Positions 1 through 9,265 are shown, numbered from the stretch's first letter. The stretch is 64,000 bases of DNA from Halobacillus massiliensis (GCF_900166625.1 NZ_LT800499.1:3793213-3857212), one strand, 5' to 3'. Translations and numbers: made by a program. The notes: generated by a model not told the origin, from the sequence alone.

Positions 1-353
1 CGGCTTTTTAAAAAGTCGATCAATGTGACGGCATCATAACGCCGGGCCATAATGGCAAACTTCTTACCAAGGATCATCAAAACAAAATAACCAGTGGCTA
101 CCTGGGACATAGACAAGAGCACCCATCCGAGTCCCTCTGTATAGGCAACACCCGGGCCGCCAATGAAGCTGCTGGCACTTCCATAAGTGGCAATCATCGT
201 CATTGCAAGGATAAAACCACCTAATTCCCGTCCGCCAAGGAAATATTCAGAAAGAAAAGAATCGGATGACCGAACAAATTTGCTAGACCAGAATCCGATG
301 GCGAATATTAAAACTAAAAATATGAATAACGGAATAATGACTGCCCAATTCAA
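1..353 (-). CDS. panF: Sodium/pantothenate symporter PanF (N-terminal part; runs off the window)
   Basis: The first 117 residues of a sodium:solute symporter are present; the rest lies beyond position 1. An early hydrophobic helix is followed by SEYFLGGRELGGFILAM, SSFIGGPGVAYTEGLGW and KKFAIMARRYDAVTLIDF. These blocks match the E. coli PanF N-terminus closely, so the role is Na+-driven pantothenate uptake for CoA synthesis at the cell membrane. The start is read as TTG at 353, because AAGGAGG lies nine bases upstream; the nearby ATG at 360 is in another frame and soon hits a stop. The TTG overlaps the TGA of the upstream yhdT-like gene, so the two are translationally coupled, as in E. coli. 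Confidence 0.85.
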   Translation of the reverse strand, partial: MNWAVIIPLFIFLVLIFAIGFWSSKFVRSSDSFLSEYFLGGRELGGFILAMTMIATYGSASSFIGGPGVAYTEGLGWVLLSMSQVATGYFVLMILGKKFAIMARRYDAVTLIDFLKS

Positions 354-628
354 GAACCATCTCCTCCTTCTTCGTCAAAGGACACATCAACAAACCAGAA
401 CTTAACAATAACGGTTACAAGAACAGCCATTACGATAAAACCGAGGACACAGCTATAGAAAAACCAGGCCGGCAATCCTAATATGTATGAATACGAATCA
501 GGAGACTTTCCGCCCAGACCGTATGCAAAGCCAAACCACCAAATGAAATTGAAAATCACTAATCCTACTCCAATCAGTGCCTCCCGGTGAGCGATCCTGA
601 ATCTCGGATCCACTTTTCCCTTTTTCAT
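350..628 (-). CDS. yhdT: YhdT-type small membrane protein (DUF997), PanF partner
   Basis: A 92-residue protein with two predicted membrane helices (about residues 17-38 and 48-75) and an acidic C-terminus. DUF997/YhdT proteins are regularly encoded directly before panF; here the stop codon overlaps the TTG start of panF. The start at 628 (MKKGKVDPRF) is chosen over an upstream ATG at 712 because AGGAGT sits six bases before it, and the extra 28 residues look like translated leader. The RIAHREA segment after the start is typical of the family. The function is not established; a role as accessory subunit of the pantothenate transporter is inferred from gene coupling. Confidence 0.8.
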   Translation of the reverse strand: MKKGKVDPRFRIAHREALIGVGLVIFNFIWWFGFAYGLGGKSPDSYSYILGLPAWFFYSCVLGFIVMAVLVTVIVKFWFVDVSFDEEGGDGS

Positions 629-744
629 TCTTCCACTCCTTTTAATAATTTTTTTGACCTCTTTTAACCTTAGCAAAACACTTGTGCACTCAAAAATAGG
701 ATGCCTATACATTTTACATGAAGTGTAGTATATTTTACTTGTAC

Positions 745-765
745 ATATTACGTATGATGTAATAT
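745..765. promoter_or_regulatory. Inverted repeat between yhdT-panF and the FadR-type gene
   Basis: ATATTAC and GTAATAT form a perfect 7-bp inverted repeat around a 7-bp spacer in the divergent intergenic region. Its position fits an operator for the adjacent GntR/FadR-family regulator. This is an inference from position and symmetry only. Confidence 0.35.
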
Positions 766-851
766 CTTGTATGTTACCGAATTAAAGGAACGTTGTAAAT
801 ATAATTGATTGAAAATTTATTTTATTTAGAAAATAATTGCGGAGGAATAAT

Positions 852-1550
852 ATGCCGATAACTTTTGAGCGATTAAACACATCGAAGACGATTTCAAAAG
901 AAATTGTTGCCATCATTAAAGATAATCTGGTTAATGGGGTACTGAAACCAGGAGATAAACTGCCCACTGAAAAAGAACTGATTGAACAGCTTGGGGTAAG
1001 CAGAACACCCGTACGTGAAGCTATCAAAATTCTTGAATCCCTCGGCGTTATCCAAATAAAGCGAGGAGAGGGCATGTATATTACAGATCAGCCTTCCCAG
1101 TTAACCTTAAATCCACTGATTTTCAGTTTAATAATGCATAATACAGATGTGCACAAACTCATTGAATTCCGTCAGCATTTTGAAGTATTGCTTTTAAATA
1201 TGCTGCTTACTAAGGAGAACTTAAATATAGAAAAAATTGAAGCAGTCTATCAGTCACAGGTTGAACGGATGGACGCTTCCCACAGCCCTGAAACTCTTGT
1301 AGATATAGATTTAGAATTCCATCACGCGGTATTAGAAGAGACAGATAACCCGTTTCTTATCGAGATTGGCCGAACCATATATGAACTGATTCGTCCTCGA
1401 ATGATCCATTTTAAACATTCCAAGAATATTGAAAGAACCCTGACCACTCATCAAACCTATTTAAATTATCTTAAAGGAAAAGATAGCTTCCACCCTACGG
1501 AAGCTGTAACCTGGATGATACAAAATAATGAAGAAATGATAAGGGAATAG
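852..1550 (+). CDS. GntR-family transcriptional regulator, FadR subfamily
   Basis: A 232-residue regulator. Residues about 10-75 form a winged-helix GntR domain with the usual signature (NGVLKPGDKLPTEKEL and GVSRTPVREAIKILESLGVI). The rest is an all-helical FCD ligand-binding domain containing DLEFHHAVLEET, where the Asp and His residues usually help bind a metal. The start is ATG 852 with GGAGG six bases upstream; an in-frame TTG at 837 would include that ribosome site in the coding frame. FadR-type regulators sense carboxylic acids or acyl-CoAs. It is divergent from yhdT-panF and faces the catabolic operon downstream. Which of these it controls cannot be decided from sequence. Confidence 0.85.
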   Translation: MPITFERLNTSKTISKEIVAIIKDNLVNGVLKPGDKLPTEKELIEQLGVSRTPVREAIKILESLGVIQIKRGEGMYITDQPSQLTLNPLIFSLIMHNTDVHKLIEFRQHFEVLLLNMLLTKENLNIEKIEAVYQSQVERMDASHSPETLVDIDLEFHHAVLEETDNPFLIEIGRTIYELIRPRMIHFKHSKNIERTLTTHQTYLNYLKGKDSFHPTEAVTWMIQNNEEMIRE

Positions 1551-1584
1551 AAAGTCTGGTAACTTTAAAATTTGGAGCAGACTG

Positions 1585-1616
1585 AAACAGCCGTAGCATC
1601 ATGACGGCTGTTTTGT
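1585..1616 (+). terminator. Terminator of the FadR-type gene
   Basis: AAACAGCCGT and ACGGCTGTTT pair as a 10-bp stem with a 9-base loop, followed by T residues. It lies between two convergent genes. Confidence 0.7.
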
Positions 1617-1628
1617 ATATCATTCACT

Positions 1629-2666
1629 TTATCTTTCACATGGCTTACCGATTGACCACGATAATTTATTATCAGTCAGATTCATAACAATACTAAATAC
1701 TGTCTCCATCTTTGCCCGTCCTACCTGCGCAGGAGAAGAATGCCGGCAAATAGAGCTTGGATAATTTTCGTGACTTGATAGTATTTCAAATAGATTCTCT
1801 TTTTCTATTTCTTTATCTTTTATTTCATCGACCAGCTTAGTAACCATTGAGAAACGATTAAATGAATCAGGAAGTGCATCCTCTTTCACTTCCTTTTTCA
1901 TATTCTCTGAGCAGATATGGTTGGTGTGTGTTAATGCTCCGTTACTACCTCGTCTCTCAGCCGTATGGACAGGCGATACTTCCATACTTATCATCTCTTC
2001 GGATTTTGAAGCTATTAAAAAATGGGCCGCAGAAGCCATCTGATTCTTTTCGACCTTAGCATATGCTTCTTCCATGGTGGTAGATTCTAAGATAGCCCGC
2101 AAGCCTAAATGAATAGGCACTTTCGGCTTCCACGTATCGGTTACTAACGCATTAAGACAAACACCTATTCCTCTATCATTCATTCCGATTTTTCCAATAA
2201 TGCCTGCTTCCGTAATCATTTGTATAGCAGGCAAGGACTCTTGTTTGATCTCAAGATGAACAATGGAGTCGTTTTGCTCTCCCTTCCAATCCCAGTTTTG
2301 GGCTAACCATGTTTTAGTCGTTTTCGGTGGAGTAAGGGCAAAAGCGGTACAGCCATCCATTGTATTAATAAGAGCTATTTCACTTCGGGCATTAAGGACG
2401 AGTACATCTTCAAATGTCACACCTGCCCCTTTGGCCAGTCCTTCTATTTCCTTTAAATAACTGAGATTATATTTTTCGATTGCATGGAGGTGTAAGCTAG
2501 CTTTCTCAATCGCTTCTTTCCATGACATAGAGGCATATTCCTTAAACATTTTTTCATATGTCTGCAAACTATTCAGAACTTGTTTTTTCGCTTTTTGACC
2601 ATGCTGATAACCAATTTCAAATGATGAACCAGTTAATTTAATACTTGCATGCTGGGCTGTATTCAT
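1629..2666 (-). CDS. C45-family peptidase / acyl-CoA:6-aminopenicillanate acyltransferase-like Ntn hydrolase
   Basis: A 345-residue protein of the AAT/C45 fold. The key feature is DGCTAF at residues 104-109. In fungal isopenicillin-N acyltransferase the equivalent Gly-Cys bond is cut autocatalytically, so Cys106 should become the N-terminal nucleophile; the 105 residues before it would be the propeptide/alpha chain. LNARSEI just before it is also conserved. Family members hydrolyse or transfer acyl groups on small amides. Its start overlaps the stop of the amidohydrolase by four bases (ATGA), making it the last gene of a five-gene operon. There is no signal peptide. The natural substrate is unknown; an N-acyl amino acid or amide is plausible from context. 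Confidence 0.8.
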   Translation of the reverse strand: MNTAQHASIKLTGSSFEIGYQHGQKAKKQVLNSLQTYEKMFKEYASMSWKEAIEKASLHLHAIEKYNLSYLKEIEGLAKGAGVTFEDVLVLNARSEIALINTMDGCTAFALTPPKTTKTWLAQNWDWKGEQNDSIVHLEIKQESLPAIQMITEAGIIGKIGMNDRGIGVCLNALVTDTWKPKVPIHLGLRAILESTTMEEAYAKVEKNQMASAAHFLIASKSEEMISMEVSPVHTAERRGSNGALTHTNHICSENMKKEVKEDALPDSFNRFSMVTKLVDEIKDKEIEKENLFEILSSHENYPSSICRHSSPAQVGRAKMETVFSIVMNLTDNKLSWSIGKPCER

Positions 2667-4288
2667 GAGGGCACGCCTTTCTTATTTTTGTCATACACAA
2701 CTTCTCCATCAATCATCGTCCACTCTATTTGCGCCTCCAGTAATTCATCTGTATCTGAATCAATAATGGAACGGTCAAATAAAATGAGATCCGCCAATTT
2801 CCCTGACTCCAGGCTGCCTTTGCTATCTTCTTCAAAGGAGGCATATGCCCCATTAATTGTGTACATACGGATCGCTTCCAGCAATGATACTTTTTGGTCT
2901 TCCCCTATAGTTTGGCCTGTGCTGGATTTCCGGACAATTGAACTATGGATACCGCGCATCGGCCAAAAGTCAGTAACCGGACAGTCAGAAGCGATTGCCG
3001 CAGGAACACCCTCTCTTAAATAGTCCCCTAATGGATACATGTGGTCTGCTCGTTCGCCATAATTCTTTACATACCCGTCGCCATACTCATAGTGAAAAGC
3101 AGGGTTTGGAATAGGAACTACATTTTGTTCCTTCATTCTCTTAATCAAATCCGGCACAGCGACTCCGGCATGCTCAATACGATGCCTGGCATTTGGACGA
3201 GGGTGTAGTTTATTTGCCTTTTCAATACAATTTAACAGCATATCGATAGCTGCATCCCCTTGAGCATGGGCAGTAATCTGCCAGCCTTTTTCGTGGGCAG
3301 GAATAAATAGTTCATCTACTTCCTTCTGGGAGAAATAATGGACTCCGTAATTTTCCGGATCACTTGTATAGGGCTCCCGTGTCCAAATGGTCGGACCGCT
3401 GCTGCTGCCATCGAGGAACAGCTTAACCGGACCTAGGCGAAAACGGTGATCTCCTAATCCTGTCGTTATCCCCGAATCTACCATATGTTTCACCACATCC
3501 TGCGCATTACTCAAAGCGCCTACCATTGCATAAACCCTTTGCTTAATTACACCATCTCGCACAGCAAGCTGTAGGGCTCGAAGATTATCCATCCCATACC
3601 CTGTCGCATCGTGAATGGATGTGATTCCTTTCTCAGCAAACTTCCCGGAGGCTATTTTATGAGCCTGTTCCATTTCTTTTTCAGTAAATGCAGCTATACT
3701 GAACATCTTCATATGGGCGTTTTCAATCATAAGCCCTGTAAGCTCTCCGTCTTCATTCTTATCATAAGAGCCGCCTTCCGGGTCTGGTGTAGAGCTGTCG
3801 ATTCCTGCGATCTGAAGAGCATGATTGTTTACGGCAGAGATGTGGCCGCAAGTTCTTACTATTATAATAGGATGTTCTGTTGAGACACTGTCCAATTCTT
3901 CTTTCGTTGGAAAGCGTCCTTCCTCCATGTTTTGTTCATTGTATCCCCATGCCCGAATCCACTCGCCTTTTGGTGTATCGATTGCTCTATTTCTTAATTC
4001 TGAAAACAAATCTTCTATAGAGTTCATATGGTTGCTTTTACAGGATACCGAAAGCTCATTTGTTCCATACATCGTAATATGAAGGTGTGAATCAATAAAT
4101 CCCGGCATCAGCGTTCTTCCATTTAAGTCAATTACTTCACTGTTTTCATTTTTCAACTGAAGGATATCTTTCGTAGAACCAACGGCGATAATTTCATTTC
4201 CTTCAATCGCCATCGCTTCCGCAATTTCATTATCACGGTTTACTGTAATCACTTCTCCATCAATATATAAGCAGCGTTTATTATTCAT
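2663..4288 (-). CDS. Amidohydrolase family 3 protein (YtcJ-like)
   Basis: A 541-residue metal-dependent hydrolase of the Amidohydro_3 group. The N-terminal beta domain ends at LMPGFIDSHLH, where His68 and His70 form the HxH metal motif. Further ligands are visible at ITAHAQGD, RHRIEHAG and the catalytic aspartate in AIASDCPV. The C-terminal GSLESGKLADLILFD block is the usual return strand. YtcJ-like enzymes are cytoplasmic and hydrolyse amide, imide or ester bonds, but substrates are mostly unknown. It lies downstream of the SSS symporter (18 bp gap) and overlaps the C45 gene by four bases. The combination suggests stepwise hydrolysis of an imported amide. Confidence 0.8.
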   Translation of the reverse strand: MNNKRCLYIDGEVITVNRDNEIAEAMAIEGNEIIAVGSTKDILQLKNENSEVIDLNGRTLMPGFIDSHLHITMYGTNELSVSCKSNHMNSIEDLFSELRNRAIDTPKGEWIRAWGYNEQNMEEGRFPTKEELDSVSTEHPIIIVRTCGHISAVNNHALQIAGIDSSTPDPEGGSYDKNEDGELTGLMIENAHMKMFSIAAFTEKEMEQAHKIASGKFAEKGITSIHDATGYGMDNLRALQLAVRDGVIKQRVYAMVGALSNAQDVVKHMVDSGITTGLGDHRFRLGPVKLFLDGSSSGPTIWTREPYTSDPENYGVHYFSQKEVDELFIPAHEKGWQITAHAQGDAAIDMLLNCIEKANKLHPRPNARHRIEHAGVAVPDLIKRMKEQNVVPIPNPAFHYEYGDGYVKNYGERADHMYPLGDYLREGVPAAIASDCPVTDFWPMRGIHSSIVRKSSTGQTIGEDQKVSLLEAIRMYTINGAYASFEEDSKGSLESGKLADLILFDRSIIDSDTDELLEAQIEWTMIDGEVVYDKNKKGVPS

Positions 4289-4306
4289 GAAATCTCCTCC
4301 CTATTT

Positions 4307-5809
4307 TCATTTGGCTTCTTTTTGAGTGGAAGTTATATGGTCCTCATACAAGTCATCTACCATATCTGGGAAGAAACGTTCGATCGTTTCCCTTGAAGCA
4401 GGTTTCGTTAACAAAGACACCACTACAAAAACTGACATGTTCAATAGTAATCCCCAGATGCCAGCATGGATTCCTAGTGGATGTGGGTAAATGAATGAAA
4501 AGGCAACAGTAACGAGAAAACCTGCAAACAGCCCCCAGAAGGCCCCTTGCTTCGTAGCTCTTGGCCAGAAGAACATTCCAACGATAGATGGAAATGCCTG
4601 TCCAATAAAGCCATACCCGATTAAAAGAATATAAACTAAACTTGCCGGTTCCATAATGGATATAGGCGCGATGATAAAGGCCATGATTGGAAAAATTAAT
4701 CGTCTTGTCCATTTACCTGCAGTGGCGTCATCCCATCTCAACAGTGGCTGCAGCACATCTTTACTATAGCTGAGAGCTGTAGCATGTACACAAGGTTCAC
4801 TAGAAGACATAGCCGCTGCGAGGGTACCTGCCCCAAGCAGCCCGGCGACGATGACTGGCATATTATCCACCGCCATTTGAATGGCAACCGTATCTGGATT
4901 TCCAAGGTTGGGATACATAAAAATGCCAATAAATCCAACCACAATCATAGGAATCAGGACAATATAAAAAGTTGGCAATAAGGTTGCTGCCCTTTTAATA
5001 GACTTTTTCGAACTCGCCCCCATCCATTGGATCCAGTGGGTCTGCCAAATAGAAAAAACAGAAATTAAGATAGAGGTTGTCCAGAATTGGACGTTCATGT
5101 CACCCAGTCCTCCAGGTAACGTTAAAAATTCTGGAATATCAGCTTGGACCCGCTCAAAGACTGGTCTGAAAGAATAGCCGCCAGTAAACTGCTGGGTCGC
5201 CCAAAGTCCTACGAACCACGATACGACTAACATTAAACCGCCTTGAAAAGCATTCGTAACCCCGATGGCCTTCAAACCACTTCGGTATAAATAGATGGAA
5301 ATCACTCCAAGGGATAAAAAGACACCTGCCCATGTTGGAATCAGACCATAACTCATCACATTTAAAATATAAGCTGCCCCCGTCGTTTGAAGGATGGCAT
5401 ATGCCAGTATCCCGATTGACGTGACGATGGAAGCCAATGCTCCCAGCTGCTTGCTCTCATAACGATCTGTAATGGCAGCTGACTGTGTGACATGATTATA
5501 TTTCTTCCCAAGTTCCCATACTTTCGGGCCAAAATACCATGCGATGATCCCCATATAAGTTAAATAGATGACAACATAAAGCGCAGGTACGCCTTTTGAG
5601 AAAGCCCAGCCAGGTGAGCCCATAAATGTGTAGGCACTGACTCCGCCTGCGCCAATTAACAGGTACATCATAACCGGTCCCATACTCCGGCTTCCTACTC
5701 CCCACTCTTCTGCAGTGTCCATCTTTTTCCCTCTTCCGGCTGAATATCCGAGGATAACGGCAATGACCATATAAGAAACTGTAATGATAAAAGGAATGTA
5801 AATACCCAT
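4307..5809 (-). CDS. Sodium:solute symporter (SSS family)
   Basis: A 500-residue integral membrane transporter with about 13 helices and a C-terminal charged tail. The N-terminal IAVILGYSAGRGKKMDTAEEW and the block GGVSAYTFMGSPGWAF are typical of the SSS family group that is encoded with a small DUF3311-like subunit. Its ATG overlaps the stop of that small gene by one base (TAATG), so they are co-translated. It probably imports the operon substrate with Na+, in keeping with a salt-adapted organism. The substrate cannot be read from sequence; the neighbours point to an amide, carbamoyl-amino acid or similar nitrogen compound. Confidence 0.85.
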   Translation of the reverse strand: MGIYIPFIITVSYMVIAVILGYSAGRGKKMDTAEEWGVGSRSMGPVMMYLLIGAGGVSAYTFMGSPGWAFSKGVPALYVVIYLTYMGIIAWYFGPKVWELGKKYNHVTQSAAITDRYESKQLGALASIVTSIGILAYAILQTTGAAYILNVMSYGLIPTWAGVFLSLGVISIYLYRSGLKAIGVTNAFQGGLMLVVSWFVGLWATQQFTGGYSFRPVFERVQADIPEFLTLPGGLGDMNVQFWTTSILISVFSIWQTHWIQWMGASSKKSIKRAATLLPTFYIVLIPMIVVGFIGIFMYPNLGNPDTVAIQMAVDNMPVIVAGLLGAGTLAAAMSSSEPCVHATALSYSKDVLQPLLRWDDATAGKWTRRLIFPIMAFIIAPISIMEPASLVYILLIGYGFIGQAFPSIVGMFFWPRATKQGAFWGLFAGFLVTVAFSFIYPHPLGIHAGIWGLLLNMSVFVVVSLLTKPASRETIERFFPDMVDDLYEDHITSTQKEAK

Positions 5810-6027
5810 TAATCCGCACCTCCTATTTTATTGATCAGTATTAAGGTGAAGGTTGTAATGAAGATAATAGCTACCGACAAAGTCATTAAGATTGGCATAC
5901 CGAGAATAATCATCTCATTGTTGACAAGAGGGATCACTGGCCAGCTGCCTAACATAATGACTACAATTATAAGGGCGAAGCTAAACCACCCTTTTCCTGT
6001 TTTAGGAAGTTTAAATGTTGCTTTCAT
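5809..6027 (-). CDS. Small two-helix membrane protein, symporter-associated (DUF3311-like)
   Basis: A 72-residue protein with two hydrophobic segments (about 16-33 and 39-66) and short charged ends. Small proteins with the WPVIPLVNN...LGMPILM pattern commonly precede SSS symporters of this branch, and this gene overlaps the symporter start by one base. It also overlaps the end of the M20 hydrolase gene by 17 bases. It is probably an accessory or stability subunit of the symporter. The assignment rests on size, topology and gene order. Confidence 0.65.
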   Translation of the reverse strand: MKATFKLPKTGKGWFSFALIIVVIMLGSWPVIPLVNNEMIILGMPILMTLSVAIIFITTFTLILINKIGGAD

Positions 6028-7279
6028 TTCTTCTCACTCCCACAATAAAGTTTTGGTTAGTAACTACCCGAAGGACCGTTTGATAAAGGAGCTGTGTGCC
6101 AATAGTTATATCTTCGATCGAAGCATACTCGCTGGGATGATGACTAATCCCTTCTTTACAACGTACAAAAATCATTCCATAGGGGCAGATGTCAGCCATT
6201 ATTAACGAATCATGAAATGGACCGCTCATTAATTTGAATGGTTCCTGCCTCATGTCTAGTAACTCTTCCTCCATAAGGGTCTTTATCCAGTCAGCACAGT
6301 ATTTGGGATCACTGTTCGTTTCCTCTGTGACTTTAACTTGTAACTGGTACATTTCTGCAGTTGTATAAATAAGCTGATTCAACTTATCTTCATATTGTTT
6401 TCTCCTCTCAGGTAAAAGGTCGCGTAAATCTATCGTAAAAGTAACTTTTTCAGAGATTGTATTTCTGGAATTAGGAAAGTTATTGATAAAACCTACTGTT
6501 CCAACAGTTGGTTGTGACAAATCGCTTTTTACTATGTCATCAAACAAATGAATCACTCTGGCAGCTCCTACTAGTGCATCGCGTCGCAGTTTCATCGGAA
6601 CAGCACCTGCATGGCCGGAACGTCCTTCGAATTCAACAGTCAGCCATAGAGGACCCGATATTCCTGAAACAATACCTACAGGAAGATTTTGATTCTCCAG
6701 CACTGGCCCTTGCTCAATATGCATTTCTAAAAAAGCGTGTACAGTTTCGGGGGTGTAGCGGGGAGGATTTGGATTCCCAGGGGAAAGCCCTATTTCTTTT
6801 AAAGCTTGAGCTCTTGTAGTTCCATCTTTACGTTCTAATTCTCCAGGCTCTAAATTTCCAGTAAGGCCCCTGGCACCAAACAAGCCTTTGTTATAACGAG
6901 CGCCTTCTTCATCTGCAAATGAAACGACTTCAATAGATCTATCAGGTATAACCTGTTGTTCATGCATCAACTGAATAACTTCGATTGAGCCAAGCACACC
7001 AATAGTGCCATCAAACCGGCCGGCGTTTGGCTGTGTGTCTATATGTGAACCAATGACAAGGCGCGGTAAGGAGGGATTAAACCCTTCATAGACACCAATT
7101 AAATTACCAAAATTATCGATAGTTGACGTCATTCCTGCTTCATTCATCCATCTGGAAACTAGATTCATCGCCTTTTTATCCTCTATTGAATGGGCTAATC
7201 GACAAACACCAATATCACTGATTTTTCCTATCTCAGCCAAATCACTTAATCGTCGTTGTAAACGCTGTTGATTTACCAG
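6011..7279 (-). CDS. M20-family amidase: N-carbamoyl-amino acid hydrolase / allantoate amidohydrolase type
   Basis: A dinuclear metal hydrolase. Ligand motifs appear in order: GSHIDTQPNAGRFDG (His, Asp), FADEEGARY (Glu-Glu), EMHIEQGP (His) and, near the C-terminus, ISHHPSEYAS. The dimerisation domain is inserted around FEGRSGHAGAVPM. The family includes N-carbamoyl-L-amino acid hydrolase, beta-ureidopropionase and allantoate amidohydrolase. The standard start would be TTG 7240, but homology (NQQRLQRRLSDLAEIG) continues 13 codons upstream to a CTG at 7279 that has GGGGGGAG six bases before it, so a rare CTG start is preferred. First gene of the five-gene operon. Beta-ureidopropionase activity would feed the nearby aminotransferase and semialdehyde dehydrogenase. 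Confidence 0.78.
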   Translation of the reverse strand: MVNQQRLQRRLSDLAEIGKISDIGVCRLAHSIEDKKAMNLVSRWMNEAGMTSTIDNFGNLIGVYEGFNPSLPRLVIGSHIDTQPNAGRFDGTIGVLGSIEVIQLMHEQQVIPDRSIEVVSFADEEGARYNKGLFGARGLTGNLEPGELERKDGTTRAQALKEIGLSPGNPNPPRYTPETVHAFLEMHIEQGPVLENQNLPVGIVSGISGPLWLTVEFEGRSGHAGAVPMKLRRDALVGAARVIHLFDDIVKSDLSQPTVGTVGFINNFPNSRNTISEKVTFTIDLRDLLPERRKQYEDKLNQLIYTTAEMYQLQVKVTEETNSDPKYCADWIKTLMEEELLDMRQEPFKLMSGPFHDSLIMADICPYGMIFVRCKEGISHHPSEYASIEDITIGTQLLYQTVLRVVTNQNFIVGVRRNESNI

Positions 7280-7489
7280 TGAGACTCCCCCCTATTTAAA
7301 TATTTAGAATTTAATGAAGATTATAATATTACTATAAAGAAATTTACAGATTGCTACACTTATCAAAATGTTAAAAATGATGGGAACCTCTTTTACACTT
7401 TGTCCAATGTAGATTGAAGAATGATTGGAAAAAGGCCGTAGGATAAATACTTTCACTCGATTAATTCCTCGTAATTTGTCATAAAAAAA

Positions 7490-7512
7490 ACCAAAGAAAA
7501 TTTTTCTTTGGA
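7490..7512 (-). terminator. Terminator of pucR
   Basis: CCAAAGAAAA pairs with TTTTCTTTGG, and the minus-strand transcript then carries eight U residues (plus-strand A run at 7483-7490). Confidence 0.8.
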
Positions 7513-7522
7513 GGATGAAGGA

Positions 7523-9151
7523 TTATTTCGGAATAAATTTCATAAATTTATTCGCTTCGATTGCCGTCTCTAATGCTAATCGGTTTACACCAATCGTATA
7601 ATCAACGTTAAGCAACTGCTCGATTTTGTCCAAACGATGATATAAGGTCTGCCGCACGATATACAGCTTCTCTGCTGCTTCTTTTTTCGAGCAGCCACTT
7701 TCTAAATAAATTGTAAGCGTGTTAAGCAAGTCACTATCATTCTCTGCGTCATGGACTAACAAACGCCCCAGGTAATCTTCGACATACTGTTCTAATTCTC
7801 CACTTTTTCTTAACTGAAGCAGAAGCCTGTAAATTCCTGCTTTATCGTAAAAAATGGTTGAACTAATATTAGCAGCAGCCAGCTGAAGGATATCTTTCGC
7901 CTGGTTATAATGCTCGCTTACATTTTCAATATCTTTAAAAACTGCGCTCACTCCTGCCTGACATTGCCTCCCGTCCAAAACGTTTTTTTCATCTACTGTA
8001 TAAATGGAATTGATAAGTTTAGAAAAGTTGCTCGTATCCTTTTTAAATTCTTCTGTAGATATAAAGGAACAGATTACAGCAATTTCATGCCTTCTGACAG
8101 AAACCGCCGGAAAGAAGCCGTGCCGTTTAAACAGAGATCGGATGACCATCGACCTTTTCAACTTCATTTCTTCCCAATCCCCTTCTCCCATTTGAAGATC
8201 CGGAAGTGCAGTTTTAAAAACGATCACTCGATAATATAAGTTATTTCCGGCAAACGTAAGAAAAGTCTCGAGGTCGTTTCTGTCATATTCCTTTCCCTCC
8301 ATTAAGTTACGGACAAGATCATCTTCTGATTTTAATTTCCTTTCTTCTATTGTTCTATTTCTTAATAAAATTTGTGCAACCGCTAATGAGGCCCTATCTA
8401 AAATGGAAAAGAAAAAGTCATCTGGAGAAAAACCATTAATCTGCACACATAAATATCCCCACACCTGGCCAAATCCGATAACTGGACAGATGGCAAATCC
8501 TTGATTATCAATCATTAACACCTGGTGTTGGAAGTTCTCTTTTTTCCACATTTTCACATGAGCGTGAATCAACTCTTCCAGTTCTTTCGTTTCAGGAGGG
8601 TGGTAATAGGATTTCACATCATCTGCCGCAAACAGAACAGGAAGTCCAAAATAGTCGTACAGCTTTTTCAATATTTTTAATGAGCCATTATGCGAAAGGG
8701 AGAGTTGAGTAAATTCTTTAGTCAGTTCACTTAACTCGTGCAGCTTTCTGTGATGCTGATTAATGATTAAAGTATGTAAATCCTGTGTAATATCCACGAA
8801 CTTAACGATTTTCTCAAAGATGATGATAGGAAAGTTATGCTGATTCGCTAACTCTGCGATGTCTTCTGAAAGCTCACTAAAATACTCCCCCTTCTCTATA
8901 CAGATTCCAGCCGCCCCTTTATCAATTAAACGTTGAAATGGCTGCTGATCATCTGTGTCCAGCTGCAGCCCGAATCCTGTAGTAAGAATGAGTTCCCCGC
9001 CATTAATTAAGGAATCGAAATCCTGTGTCTCCAAGATATGAGTCCATTTCACCGGACGATTTAATCCGCCAGCCCCAGCAGCCAGCCGTGCATCATTAAA
9101 CATATCCCTGACTACCACGTCATTAACAGTAAGCTCCAATCCTTTTGGCAC
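7523..9151 (-). CDS. pucR: PucR-family transcriptional regulator
   Basis: A 542-residue activator-type regulator. The N-terminal PucR domain (about residues 1-130; LTVNDVVVRDMF, RPVKWTHILE, GGELILTTGFGL) is followed by a central GGDEF-like CdaR segment and a C-terminal HTH_30 motif (LNTLTIYLESGCSKKEAAEKL, then VRQTLYHRLDKIE). The start is GTG 9151, with GGAGGGGG just upstream; the longer frame from 9190 would run through that ribosome site. PucR proteins control purine, allantoin, amino acid or polyamine catabolism. It sits between the M20/symporter operon and the divergent aminotransferase/semialdehyde dehydrogenase pair and probably senses an intermediate of that route. Confidence 0.85.
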   Translation of the reverse strand: MPKGLELTVNDVVVRDMFNDARLAAGAGGLNRPVKWTHILETQDFDSLINGGELILTTGFGLQLDTDDQQPFQRLIDKGAAGICIEKGEYFSELSEDIAELANQHNFPIIIFEKIVKFVDITQDLHTLIINQHHRKLHELSELTKEFTQLSLSHNGSLKILKKLYDYFGLPVLFAADDVKSYYHPPETKELEELIHAHVKMWKKENFQHQVLMIDNQGFAICPVIGFGQVWGYLCVQINGFSPDDFFFSILDRASLAVAQILLRNRTIEERKLKSEDDLVRNLMEGKEYDRNDLETFLTFAGNNLYYRVIVFKTALPDLQMGEGDWEEMKLKRSMVIRSLFKRHGFFPAVSVRRHEIAVICSFISTEEFKKDTSNFSKLINSIYTVDEKNVLDGRQCQAGVSAVFKDIENVSEHYNQAKDILQLAAANISSTIFYDKAGIYRLLLQLRKSGELEQYVEDYLGRLLVHDAENDSDLLNTLTIYLESGCSKKEAAEKLYIVRQTLYHRLDKIEQLLNVDYTIGVNRLALETAIEANKFMKFIPK

Positions 9152-9190
9152 ATTACCCCCTCCAAAATGTAAAAATAAAAGCTTTATCAT

Positions 9191-9265
9191 TTGACACTAT
9201 GTAACATGATAATCTTCTGAATTGTCTGTAAAATATAGTATGAAATATTGCTCCCCTAGTGTCAA
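9191..9265. promoter_or_regulatory. Paired 9-bp inverted elements in the pucR-aminotransferase intergenic region
   Basis: TTGACACTA (9191-9199) recurs as its exact reverse complement TAGTGTCAA (9257-9265), 57 bases apart. The pair lies between two divergent genes and could be a bipartite operator for PucR. The left copy also resembles a -35 element. This is inference from symmetry and position. Confidence 0.4.
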
